Assembly (NCBI RefSeq): GCF_014306095.1
Contig: NZ_JACRWC010000068.1
Coordinates: forward strand, 1 to 27,168
Origin: Lentihominibacter faecis
Lineage (GTDB): Bacteria; Bacillota; Clostridia; Peptostreptococcales; Anaerovoracaceae
Direction of reading: 5' to 3'
Length of the DNA: 27,168 nt
The notes beneath the pieces are model-generated. The model did no database searches and had not been told where the DNA came from. It saw only the letters and a program-made list of their open reading frames with translations. Made by a program: the position numbers and the translations under genes. Positions 16,914-24,291 of the stretch are shown one piece after another (position 1 is the stretch's first letter; each line of letters begins with the position of its first letter).

Positions 16914-16923
16914 CTTTCTATGT

Positions 16924-16935
16924 TTTGTGCACAAA
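16924..16935 (-). repeat. 12-bp perfect palindrome in the pyrG leader
   Basis: TTTGTGCACAAA lies 6-19 nt downstream of the predicted transcription start. It is too short to be a strong RNA hairpin and is placed like a repressor operator. Confidence 0.5.
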
Positions 16936-16947
16936 TTTTACTCTCAT

Positions 16948-16976
16948 ATTATACACGAAAACACAAAGGTTATCAA
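16948..16976 (-). promoter_or_regulatory. SigA-type promoter for pyrG
   Basis: Minus strand TTGATA (16971-16976), 17-bp spacer, perfect TATAAT (16948-16953). The start should fall near 16941-16943 in GAGAG, not in the GGGC start used for reiterative regulation of Bacillus pyrG. Confidence 0.85.
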
Positions 16977-16985
16977 GAATTTTTC

Positions 16986-18344
16986 TCACCTTTCGAAAAA
17001 AACGGCAAAACGGTTTCCGAACACGTCGTATCCGGCAATATGGATCCTCTCCGCGCCCTTCGGGATCTGCACTGATCGTTCTCCACTGCAAAGGATCTTA
17101 TCCGCGCGATGCACCATTCCGTTCCATGCAAAATCCACGCTCCACACAGCTACAAGGCTCAGACTGTCACCGCGTACAAAACGCTCCACTTCCTCCGGAC
17201 TGCTGCAGTTTTCCACAGTTTCCGGCGGCTCATACCCGGTCAGCAGCACCTGGTCTTCTGAGACCTCTGCAAAGATCTTTGCAGCATTCCGTACATCCGG
17301 ATCACTCTTTGCAGCCGTTCCGCACTTTGCAGCCAGCACTGCAAACCCGCCAGCCATTCTGTCTTCCTTTTCTCCTGCATTCTTCTGTAAAGCTGTCAGC
17401 CTTGCTATTTCTGACGATATGGCAAGGGAGCTTTCGTCGCACAGGATCCAGTTTCTTCCCATTTTAGCACACACTGCGCCAAAGCTCCCGGATCCTGCAA
17501 AGAAATCCGCACAGAGATCCCCGGGATCGCTGCACGCCTCCACGATCCGTTCCAGCAGCTTTTCCGGCTTCTGCGTTGCATATCCGGTACGCTCTGCAGA
17601 AGTCCTTCCCACCATATCGATGGTCCAGACGTCCTTCATGTTTACCATAGTATACCAGCCCTGTTCATCCTGGAATTCTTCAACTCCCTGAAAACAATAG
17701 GGTTTCATTCCTCTATTGTAGGATTTTTCCTTCAGCATATGGAATTTATACTGCTTCGTTTTACCGTAGAGCAGCAGCGTATCATGCTTGCGCGCAAAGT
17801 TTTTTTTGCTCGTTCCGCCGGATTTATAATTCCATATGATCTCGTTTATAAAGTTTTTCCGTCCGAAGATCTCATCCATGAGGATCTTCACATAATGTGT
17901 AACATGCCAGTCCAGGTGCACTGCGATACATCCTGTATCCGACAGCAGATCGCGCATGAAAAAAAGCCGGGTCGTCAGCATCTGCAGATAAGATTCCAGT
18001 GCTGAAGCACGAAAATCATCATATGCATCGATCTTAACAGTAGAAGAATTTCCTAAGATCTCCGACTGCAGCACCACCGATGCCTGATACTTGCTTTTCG
18101 AGAAAAAGGGCGGATCCACGTAAATAAGCTGGAGACCTCTCCCCAGCTTATCGTTCTTACAGATATGATCCATGTAATCCAGATTGTTTCCCAGTATGAT
18201 CCGTCCGGCTTCATGGGCCTGTGCGTCATCTGCCCCATAGATTTCACGCACTTCAAAAGATCCCTGCAGTGTCCCGTTCTTTCTCTGCTCATACTCCGCA
18301 CGACCCTTTTGAAACGCTGTTATCATGTTTTCCAAATCACTCAT
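16986..18344 (-). CDS. Orphan beta-class site-specific DNA methyltransferase
   Basis: SAM-dependent enzyme that probably methylates adenine N6 (or cytosine N4) in DNA. The 452-residue protein has the catalytic motif IV YVDPPFF (DPPF at 77-80) before the SAM motif I DFFAGSGSFGAVC (about 279-291), the beta-class order also found in type III Mod subunits. YATQKPEKLLERIV before motif I is typical. About 130 residues after the catalytic fold (from around 325) are not recognisable and may help recognise DNA. No restriction or specificity gene lies nearby: pyrG follows downstream and an SH3 gene lies upstream. GAGGG precedes the ATG. It could be an orphan epigenetic methyltransferase or the remains of a restriction system; the target sequence is unknown. 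Confidence 0.85.
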   Translation of the reverse strand: MSDLENMITAFQKGRAEYEQRKNGTLQGSFEVREIYGADDAQAHEAGRIILGNNLDYMDHICKNDKLGRGLQLIYVDPPFFSKSKYQASVVLQSEILGNSSTVKIDAYDDFRASALESYLQMLTTRLFFMRDLLSDTGCIAVHLDWHVTHYVKILMDEIFGRKNFINEIIWNYKSGGTSKKNFARKHDTLLLYGKTKQYKFHMLKEKSYNRGMKPYCFQGVEEFQDEQGWYTMVNMKDVWTIDMVGRTSAERTGYATQKPEKLLERIVEACSDPGDLCADFFAGSGSFGAVCAKMGRNWILCDESSLAISSEIARLTALQKNAGEKEDRMAGGFAVLAAKCGTAAKSDPDVRNAAKIFAEVSEDQVLLTGYEPPETVENCSSPEEVERFVRGDSLSLVAVWSVDFAWNGMVHRADKILCSGERSVQIPKGAERIHIAGYDVFGNRFAVFFER

Positions 18345-18373
18345 AAAACCCTCTGTAAACCCTCTGTTTTTGT

Positions 18374-18713
18374 TTAAATCTTCTTAGTATAGGACAGTTT
18401 GATCCAGTAACCGTTCGACTTCAGCTGTCCCCAGTCACCATTGGTTGCCTTGATGGTATAGGTTCCCGGCTTGATGTAACCTTTTCGTGCATACAGGATG
18501 CCCGGACCGGATCGCATATTGAGATCCTTTGCTGTTATTTTAACGTTATATTCCGCATTGACTGCAACCGTAGTAGTAGGTTTTTCCCTCGGCGGAATCC
18601 AGTCCCGGCATTGTAGTCCGCACACTTGCACCATAAGAATGCTCTGCCGTCATCGGGATGTAGATAGTGATAGCCATGACCAAAATAAGTATGATCGATA
18701 CAGTCCTCTTCAT
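18374..18713 (-). pseudogene. Exported bacterial SH3-domain protein, broken by a frameshift
   Basis: The start at 18713 has a strong AGGAGA 6 nt upstream and opens a signal peptide (MKRTVSIILILVMAITIYIP, then MTAEHSYGA). That frame runs SVRTTMPGLDSAEGKTYYYG and stops soon after. The next frame carries a bacterial SH3 domain to 18374: NVKITAKDLNMRSGPG, then GDWGQLKSNGYWIKLSY, a wall-targeting or ligand-binding fold. From 18713 to 18374 is 340 nt, one more than a multiple of three. The frames would join near IPPREKPTTTV, at about 18585-18620, close to GGGAAAAA and GGGA runs. Either a recent inactivating indel or a sequence error. An intact protein would be about 112 residues with a signal peptide and one SH3b domain. 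Confidence 0.7.
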
Positions 18714-18766
18714 GATCGTTCTCCTGTCGTTTCCCTTCTAGAATCATTTTTTCGTAGTCAACTAAT

Positions 18767-18796
18767 ATTGTAGCACTCGATCAGGGGGTCTTCCAA
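18767..18796 (-). promoter_or_regulatory. Possible promoter for the SH3 gene
   Basis: Minus strand TTGGAA (18791-18796), 18-bp spacer, TACAAT (18767-18772). The start would be near 18760, some 47 nt before the signal-peptide ATG, supporting that start over any downstream one. Confidence 0.45.
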
Positions 18797-18817
18797 CCGG
18801 ATTCTGTCAAAAAAAGC

Positions 18818-18855
18818 AAAAAAAACGATGCTGACGGTTTTTCTGTCAGCATCGT
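18818..18855 (-). terminator. Strong intrinsic terminator after yqeY
   Basis: ACGATGCTGAC and GTCAGCATCGT arms form a perfect 11-bp stem with a nine-base loop, followed on the minus strand by a run of eight T. Confidence 0.95.
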
Positions 18856-18893
18856 ATCTTTGTTTCAATCAATATATTGTGGTCTTGCATCCG

Positions 18894-19346
18894 CTATGCC
18901 AGGAACTGCTCTACCGCCTTCTTGACATCGTTACCGTCTGCAACGCCTTTGACCTTTGGCATAACAGCTCCCATCAGTTTTCCCATGGAGCTCTTGCCGC
19001 CGCCCTGTTCGATTCCCATATCAGCTGCTGTTTTTCCTACGAGATCCAGTATCTCTTCTGCAGTCAGCTGTTTCGGCATATAATCCATCAGGACTTCAAT
19101 TTCTGCATTATAGGCATCGATCAGATCCGTTCTGCCGGCCGATTCAAAATCAGCGAGGGCATCTTTTCTCATTTTGACCTGTTTGGCTAAAATGGATGCG
19201 ATTCCAGCATCATCGATTTCCTCTCGATTGTCCACTTCATACTGCTTGATTGCAGCTCGAACAAAGCTGATAGTCTCCTTGCGGACCTTTTCTTTGTTCT
19301 TCATTGCCTCTTTAAAGTCAGCATTTAATCTTTCTTTTAAGGTCAT
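18894..19346 (-). CDS. yqeY: GatB/YqeY domain protein
   Basis: YqeY is a small helical protein related to the tail domain of the GatB amidotransferase subunit; it may bind tRNA or proteins, but its role is unproven. The 150-residue product starts MTLKERLNADFKEAMKNKEK and includes RKETISFVRAAIKQYEV and the conserved glycine-rich GGGKSSMGKLMGAVMPKVKG near the C-terminus. GAGGTG precedes the ATG. It follows rpsU by 28 nt, the classic rpsU-yqeY pairing of Firmicutes, and ends at a strong terminator, so the two form a transcription unit from the rpsU promoter. Confidence 0.93.
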   Translation of the reverse strand: MTLKERLNADFKEAMKNKEKVRKETISFVRAAIKQYEVDNREEIDDAGIASILAKQVKMRKDALADFESAGRTDLIDAYNAEIEVLMDYMPKQLTAEEILDLVGKTAADMGIEQGGGKSSMGKLMGAVMPKVKGVADGNDVKKAVEQFLA

Positions 19347-19374
19347 TACTCACAACACCTCTGATCTATACAAA

Positions 19375-19554
19375 CTAGTATTTCTTAGCCTTTTTTCTTG
19401 CAGCTTCAGACTTTTTCTTTCTCTTTACGCTAGGTTTTTCGTAATGTTCTCTCTTTCTCAGTTCGGACATAACGCCATCTCTAGCGCAAGATCTCTTGAA
19501 TCTCTTTAATGCGCTTTCTAAGCTTTCATTTTCTCTAACAATTACCTGTGCCAT
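19375..19554 (-). CDS. rpsU: 30S ribosomal protein S21
   Basis: S21 is a short basic protein of the 30S platform near the anti-Shine-Dalgarno end of 16S rRNA, needed for initiation. The 59-residue product reads [20 protein letters not shown], then a Cys-Arg segment, [27 protein letters not shown], with the usual lysine-rich tail. An in-frame GTG 12 nt upstream lies inside the Shine-Dalgarno AGGAGGTGA, so the ATG at 19554 is the start. First gene of rpsU-yqeY, with a good promoter about 65 nt upstream. Confidence 0.97.
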   Translation of the reverse strand: MAQVIVRENESLESALKRFKRSCARDGVMSELRKREHYEKPSVKRKKKSEAARKKAKKY

Positions 19555-19621
19555 TTCTCGTTTCACCTCCTGACTTTACAGAAATCTCGTAACCTAAGAA
19601 CGGCTTGCCTATAACGTTGCT

Positions 19622-19650
19622 ATTATACTATTTTATGGCATTTTATGCAA
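19622..19650 (-). promoter_or_regulatory. SigA-type promoter for rpsU-yqeY
   Basis: Minus strand TTGCAT (19645-19650), 17-bp spacer, perfect TATAAT (19622-19627). The start should lie near 19615, about 60 nt before rpsU. Confidence 0.8.
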
Positions 19651-19666
19651 CAATTTTTTTTGCCGA

Positions 19667-20008
19667 TCAGCCTGGAGGCCACGTCATCTTTCTTTTTCCC
19701 AGAAGATGGAAATGCAGATGTTTTACGGTCTGCAGACCGTCTTCACCGCAGTTGCTTACGAGTCGATACCCGTTTTCAAGCCCCAGCTCTGCTGCGATTT
19801 CCTTGACTTTACCCAGGATATAGCCCAGAAGTTCTTCGTCTTCCGCCGTCGTATCGTCTAAAGAGGCAATATGCTTCTTCGGAATGATCAGCACATGAAC
19901 CGGAGCCTGCGGATCCAGATCATGGAAGCATACGATCTTATCATCTTCGTACACTTTGTTGGAAGGGATCTCTCCTGCCGCTATTTTACAAAAAATACAA
20001 TCGCTCAT
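19667..20008 (-). CDS. HIT-family nucleotide-binding protein
   Basis: HIT (histidine triad) proteins of the HINT branch hydrolyse purine nucleoside phosphoramidates and similar adducts. The 113-residue product starts MSDCIFCKIAAGEIPS (the CxxC opening is typical), has HVLIIPKKH in the middle, and ends with the triad HLHFHLLG (His97, 99, 101), then the WPPG C-terminus common to HINT proteins. An in-frame start at 20056 would lie upstream of the predicted transcription start; AAAGGATG before 20008 and the MSDCIFCKI opening decide for the shorter form. It has its own promoter at the end of sipW. I see no terminator after it. Confidence 0.94.
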   Translation of the reverse strand: MSDCIFCKIAAGEIPSNKVYEDDKIVCFHDLDPQAPVHVLIIPKKHIASLDDTTAEDEELLGYILGKVKEIAAELGLENGYRLVSNCGEDGLQTVKHLHFHLLGKRKMTWPPG

Positions 20009-20058
20009 TTTTTCACATCCTTTGCTCTCGATCGTTGAATTTTCTGCTTTATCCATAT

Positions 20059-20087
20059 ATTATACATGGTCTTCGCGCCGAAAGCAA
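20059..20087 (-). promoter_or_regulatory. Promoter for the HIT gene, inside the end of sipW
   Basis: Minus strand TTGCTT (20082-20087), 17-bp spacer, perfect TATAAT (20059-20064), which overlaps the sipW stop codon. The start should lie near 20052. Confidence 0.65.
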
Positions 20088-20524
20088 ACAAATGTGAGAA
20101 AAAATACCATCGCTGCTGACAAAAGGATGCCAGCCCGACTTCTCAGAAACACAGCGCCATATCCCAGATACGGGATCGTTCCGATCACCCTTCCCCGGAT
20201 TTGCTTTGCCGATACAGGGATCGGGTCTTCCGTATCATTACTGTCGCCCTTTGTGATAAAAGACTCCCCGCCTGAAACACATCTGCTGATCCTGTGTACC
20301 ACCAGGTGATCTTTCAGCTCATAGGCAACGACCCTGCCCGGCACGCCCCTTCGGTCAGCTCCGCTGATGAAGCAGATGCTCCCCGTAGAAATCGACGGTT
20401 CCATGGAGCCTGACAGGATCACCACCGGGCGAAGTTCCAGCAGCACGGCCATTCCCAGGAACACCAGCAGTCCGGTCGCTGCTATAAGCCGAAGCAGTGT
20501 CCTGGCTCTGCGACTCCTATTCAT
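20060..20524 (-). CDS. sipW: Signal peptidase I, SipW (ER-type, Ser/His)
   Basis: SipW-type signal peptidases cleave the unusual signal peptides of TasA/camelysin-like proteins at the outer face of the membrane. The 154-residue protein has an N-terminal membrane helix (about 10-29), catalytic Ser40 in LSGSMEPS, His77 in HLVVHRI where ordinary bacterial enzymes have lysine, the conserved FITKGDSND, and a second membrane helix near the C-terminus (about 131-148). Ser/His chemistry marks the ER/SipW type. Its start overlaps the upstream FPVTG-protein gene by 8 nt, and all four genes before it encode exported proteins, so it is probably their dedicated peptidase. Confidence 0.93.
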   Translation of the reverse strand: MNRSRRARTLLRLIAATGLLVFLGMAVLLELRPVVILSGSMEPSISTGSICFISGADRRGVPGRVVAYELKDHLVVHRISRCVSGGESFITKGDSNDTEDPIPVSAKQIRGRVIGTIPYLGYGAVFLRSRAGILLSAAMVFFLTFVCFRREDHV

Positions 20525-21644
20525 CGCACGGTCTCTTTCTCAGACACCAGACCCCTGCTATCGCTGCTCCGCAGCAGATTGCTGCAAAGAGTAACCAAGG
20601 TCCTGCATTTCCCGTCACAGGAAATCCTCCTCTGCTCTCCTGCTTTATGGCAAAGCACCAGCGGATATCGTCGCTGCTTTGCTGATAGGGATTGTCTGCC
20701 GACTCCGGAAAGGAAAGAGTCACGTCCACCGTTCTTGTCTCCCCCGGATCCAGAGTCGCCAACGGCCTGTAATCCCGCAGATCCGCGCCCGTCAGGAGCC
20801 CGTCATAAAATCCATCTCCGTTGTCGATTTGAAGCTGCATCTGATCCAAGAACGAACTTTTTTCCCATTCAGCTTTCATCAGGATCTGGATCCGCCGGGT
20901 CTCCCGGTTTGACATCTGAAGTGACTCTCTATGGCTGTCTCCCGGCAAAAGCATAATATGTGAGAAAAACGCTCCCTCTTCCAGTACCAGTCCTTTCTCC
21001 TGGTCTGCAGTGATCGAACACGGGCTTCCTTCCATCTCCTGCAATTCCTCTCCCGCAGGTTCCACCACCTTCAGCAGATTTCCTTTCTCGATCTGCGATG
21101 CTGTTACCACCAGATCGCCCCACGGGTTTTCTGCTGCAAGATCCGGTTTAAAGTTCTTTGCCTGCAAAGCATCAGCTTCTGTCTGGAGCTGCAGATTTTT
21201 TTCCTGATAAAAATCCCATTCTTCCGGCAGCTGAAACCCCCGGCATACATCGACGGATCTCCCATAAGCAACCGGCTCCTGATAATAAAGATATTCCCCT
21301 TTGCGTATCCATCCACTCTGGATATCCTGCAGATGATCCGCCAGTTCCAGTTCTTGGTCTCCCGCTTTCGCCAGCAGACGTACCCGTAGATAACAGGTCT
21401 CGCCGCGATTGGTGATCCGCGGAACATAAGATACCGGCTTCTCGCAGTCTACGATCACCTCCTGCGGCAGTTTTCTGAACGTCCCGTGTTCAAGCCCTAA
21501 AGTCTCGATCCCGATCTTGACGCTGCCCGTCTCTAAATGACTCCAGATCTCTCCGCTGGTTCGCACCGCTCCATAACAGAATGCTCCAGCCATCACCAGA
21601 AGCGCGATCAAAAGTGGCAGCAAGCGTCTCCCCCTGACTCTCAT
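20517..21644 (-). CDS. Camelysin/TasA-like surface protein with variant sortase motif FPVTG
   Basis: The 375-residue protein starts with a basic segment and a membrane helix (MRVRGRRLLPLLIALLVMAG), followed by SHLETGSVKIGIET, which resembles the start of mature camelysin/TasA proteins (strand after T-x-G-x-V). The middle, with paired beta strands such as YVPRITNRGETCYLRVRLLA, recalls the TasA-like fold. The C-terminus has GGFPVTGNAG (FPVTG at 341-345), a membrane helix and the basic end LRKRPCDE, the layout of a sortase cell-wall sorting signal with Phe in place of Leu. AAGGAGG lies 8 nt before the start at 21644; an earlier in-frame start lies inside the upstream gene. It overlaps that gene by 4 nt and sipW by 8 nt. 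Likely the wall anchor of the system. Confidence 0.75.
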   Translation of the reverse strand: MRVRGRRLLPLLIALLVMAGAFCYGAVRTSGEIWSHLETGSVKIGIETLGLEHGTFRKLPQEVIVDCEKPVSYVPRITNRGETCYLRVRLLAKAGDQELELADHLQDIQSGWIRKGEYLYYQEPVAYGRSVDVCRGFQLPEEWDFYQEKNLQLQTEADALQAKNFKPDLAAENPWGDLVVTASQIEKGNLLKVVEPAGEELQEMEGSPCSITADQEKGLVLEEGAFFSHIMLLPGDSHRESLQMSNRETRRIQILMKAEWEKSSFLDQMQLQIDNGDGFYDGLLTGADLRDYRPLATLDPGETRTVDVTLSFPESADNPYQQSSDDIRWCFAIKQESRGGFPVTGNAGPWLLFAAICCGAAIAGVWCLRKRPCDE

Positions 21645-23734
21645 CGCTTTGCCTCCTTCTTCAACATATTTATAATAAGATCCGTATGGGAGCACCGGCT
21701 CCAATCGATCTTCTCATTCTTAAAGCTTACCTTTGCATAAGACGCATCGTAGCCCTCTTCACCCGGACGCATCTGACTGAGCCTGAGAGAAATCTTTGCA
21801 GAATCCGCTCCCGTATCAGCCTGCTGCCATCCGAAATCGCCGACATAGCCGCTTTCTGACTGCACCGCTCGAAAGCGCAGCGGATCCAGCTCTTCCACCA
21901 GATAGTCGTCCTCCGGCAGACGAATGGCCGGACAAGATGCCCGGAGCACATCGCCGTCTATCCGGAACGTATTGCCGTCCTGATCCCGATAGATCTTTTC
22001 AGATCCATCCGCTGCAGTCTTTGCTTTTGCTACAGAATCACTTCTAAAGGAAACCGACCAATACCAGACCTTGCCCGAAGATGCTCCCGTGATCCGAAAC
22101 AAAAAACACGGTGCTCCGTGAGCCTCTGTCAGCTGATCGCTTTGCAGTGAAATAGATTTTTCGATCACAAGACGAGGTGCGGGCACGTAACGCCAGGTGC
22201 CCGTAAAAGTTACATCTCTCTGGTCTATTTTCTGCGTTTCTGCATCCCACTGCAGCACCCAGGAACCTTTTTCTTCTCCATCGCCATCTACTACCTTATA
22301 AACTGTCCCATCTTCCGGAGTGTCCTTTCGCTTCACCATATCACCCTGATAATAAGCGCTCTCATCGCTGACTTGATAAGCTCCCGACTGGGTACTGATC
22401 TCTTTCGGCAGCTTGCGTCCTTTCGTACCGCAGACGTACTCGTACTTTACATGATACGGGATCGCCAGCGTATCACAGATCTCATTGGACGTCAGCTTCA
22501 CATCTTTATCGATGGTAGTCGTTGCAGAATTTTTCACCGTTTTTAAAGGTGATTCCACCGGATCCACCCTTGTCTCTATCTTCAAGCACAATGTCTGCCC
22601 CGAATAGTTGTCGATGCTGGCAAGCCAGGATGCTCCCATGGTAAAACTGACCGTCCGGCTGCTTTCATCATAGGAAAGGCTTCCCCGTGACGTGATATCT
22701 CTGCCGCTGCCGTCATAAATCGCTGCAGACTGATACGACAGTCCTTCCGGCAGTCTGTCTGTCATGACCAAAGAGGAATAGGGCGTCATGGTGTCCACGT
22801 AGAACTTCCCGATTTTCTGCGTGATCGTGTAATCGATCTCATCGCCCTCTACGTTCCGATCCCTGCTGTCCGAGGACTTGACCGGATTGCTCATCATGGT
22901 ATAGGCGCTGTAAGGCATGAACTGGGTCGCACAGTTTCCCTCTGTGAACACGCCCCGGAACGTCCCGCCTGTCGTCGGCGCATAGAACCCTGCCTTCCAC
23001 AGAGAATCGTTTCCACCCACATCAGTAGCTTTTGGCGTCGCAGCTCTATTGCCGCTAAAGCGGAGGAAACATGGACTGTATTTATAAAAGATCCCCGAAA
23101 ATCCGCTCTTGGCCTCCCACGCTTCCTTGAAGTAATTCGCACCTGCATCGATATCAGACAAACACTGAAAAAACGGTAGATTCACCACTTTTCCCGTGTC
23201 GTGCCAATACATTGTCGTCGTGATATCTATGGTTTTAGGTGCACGATATCCTGCGCCGATCCCTGCAATGGTCGAAGACATCCACATTGACTCATCAGCC
23301 AGATAGCATACGGCGAAGTAATTATCGCCTCGCTCCCCGGAAGCATTTCGTTTGCCCACTGTCATGGAGTTGAAATGGACTTTGGCATCGATCTGTCGCC
23401 CGTTGATCTTACCTACATTTGTGAAATTCAGATCCAGAAAATCAGTGTAGGTAAAAGATCCCGTTTTCGTCTTGATGGGAACACACAGCAAGTCATAATT
23501 GTATTTTCCTTTGATCATTTTTCCAGAAACGCCGCTCCATGTGGCGGTATAGTTATGATATCCCAGCAGCAGCTTGTTGCTGTAGGCAACTGATAGATTC
23601 GTGCTGGGGATCGTCTTCAAAGTCGCCCCATAGCAGGTCGCCGTGCTCCCGAAGAAAAGAACCGTCAGCAGCAGTGTACTCAGTAACAACCGCTGTAACG
23701 GATCAAATCCTGATCTTTTTACTGATCCGCCCAT
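21641..23734 (-). CDS. Large secreted adhesin with isopeptide-type and SHIRT domains
   Basis: The 697-residue protein has a Sec signal peptide (helix about 14-30, likely cleavage after CYGA near 37), an N-terminal region of about 260 residues I do not recognise, a beta domain (about 295-425) opening GDEIDYTITQKIG and containing MTDRLPEGL, like fimbrial isopeptide-forming domains, then a SHIRT-like domain (427-518, KYEYVCGTKG through FTGTWRYVP), and a final domain of about 175 residues starting RLVIEKSISL. SHIRT domains are rigid spacers in Gram-positive adhesins. No LPXTG motif or C-terminal helix is present, so it must be held by a partner or released. AGGAGG lies 9 nt before the ATG; it overlaps the genes on both sides. 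Confidence 0.78.
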   Translation of the reverse strand: MGGSVKRSGFDPLQRLLLSTLLLTVLFFGSTATCYGATLKTIPSTNLSVAYSNKLLLGYHNYTATWSGVSGKMIKGKYNYDLLCVPIKTKTGSFTYTDFLDLNFTNVGKINGRQIDAKVHFNSMTVGKRNASGERGDNYFAVCYLADESMWMSSTIAGIGAGYRAPKTIDITTTMYWHDTGKVVNLPFFQCLSDIDAGANYFKEAWEAKSGFSGIFYKYSPCFLRFSGNRAATPKATDVGGNDSLWKAGFYAPTTGGTFRGVFTEGNCATQFMPYSAYTMMSNPVKSSDSRDRNVEGDEIDYTITQKIGKFYVDTMTPYSSLVMTDRLPEGLSYQSAAIYDGSGRDITSRGSLSYDESSRTVSFTMGASWLASIDNYSGQTLCLKIETRVDPVESPLKTVKNSATTTIDKDVKLTSNEICDTLAIPYHVKYEYVCGTKGRKLPKEISTQSGAYQVSDESAYYQGDMVKRKDTPEDGTVYKVVDGDGEEKGSWVLQWDAETQKIDQRDVTFTGTWRYVPAPRLVIEKSISLQSDQLTEAHGAPCFLFRITGASSGKVWYWSVSFRSDSVAKAKTAADGSEKIYRDQDGNTFRIDGDVLRASCPAIRLPEDDYLVEELDPLRFRAVQSESGYVGDFGWQQADTGADSAKISLRLSQMRPGEEGYDASYAKVSFKNEKIDWSRCSHTDLIINMLKKEAKR

Positions 23735-24267
23735 TTCACCGCTCCTCCTTTCTGTCCATCCGACTGGATCGTCTCGCTGAAACAGATCATGCGAAAATCG
23801 TTGATGTCCTCCTTTGCCTTAATGGTAGTAAAGAGCGGCTCGCTGGTCTGTCCCGGCAGAAGCACGTGCTGATAGTAATAGAATCCGTCCTCCTGCTTTT
23901 CGCTCCAGTCCTTTTTATTAAGATCTATCTGTATCTTCTCCCGGCAGTCAGGGTCTTCTATTTCTGCAAAGATCCTGACAAGGCAAGGGATGCTTCCGGT
24001 GTTTTTCACAGCGACACGCTTTTCGTAGCTGACTCCCTTCTCAAAGGATCCGTATGTGCCGAATCTCTCTTCGATCCGGCTTGTATTCTCCCCTACCGAA
24101 AACCTGTTGTGAAGCGTATCTGCACTCAGCAGAAAAGCCGCTGCTGCAGGCAATGCCACCGTGCATATCAGTAAAACCACTGCCAATCCCCAGGATATCT
24201 TCCCGGGAAACCGCGCCAGCCCTCTGCCCCGCGGTTTCCCTCCCGCATTGAAATTCCTCTCCATCAT
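23719..24267 (-). CDS. Small camelysin/TasA-like exported protein
   Basis: This 182-residue protein has an unusually long basic N-terminus (about 26 residues, many Arg/Gly), then a membrane helix GLAVVLLICTVALPAAAAFLL and a mature region starting SADTLHNRFSVGENTSRIEE. The strands RVAVKNTGSIPCLVRIFAEIED and YYYQHVLLPGQTSEPLFTTIKA are typical of the TasA/camelysin fold, in which V-x-N-T-G-S is recurrent. GGGGGAT precedes the tandem ATG codons; either could start. It sits 24 nt after the first operon gene, and its end overlaps the adhesin gene by 16 nt. Probably a fibre subunit or accessory; no catalytic motif seen. Confidence 0.7.
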   Translation of the reverse strand: MMERNFNAGGKPRGRGLARFPGKISWGLAVVLLICTVALPAAAAFLLSADTLHNRFSVGENTSRIEERFGTYGSFEKGVSYEKRVAVKNTGSIPCLVRIFAEIEDPDCREKIQIDLNKKDWSEKQEDGFYYYQHVLLPGQTSEPLFTTIKAKEDINDFRMICFSETIQSDGQKGGAVKWADQ

Positions 24268-24291
24268 ATCCCCCGTTTCTCATTGCACGGA

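Noticed and set aside
16776..16943. T-box or PyrR-type leader for pyrG
   Set aside because: The T-box signature (GGGTGGnACCGCG) is absent and no PyrR-like anti-antiterminator sequence was recognised.
16986..18344. Type III restriction-modification system
   Set aside because: Only a Mod-like methyltransferase is present; no Res helicase-nuclease lies on either side.
18535..18747. 70-codon frame upstream of the SH3 domain
   Set aside because: It is the third frame across the broken SH3 gene and has no export signal or family resemblance.
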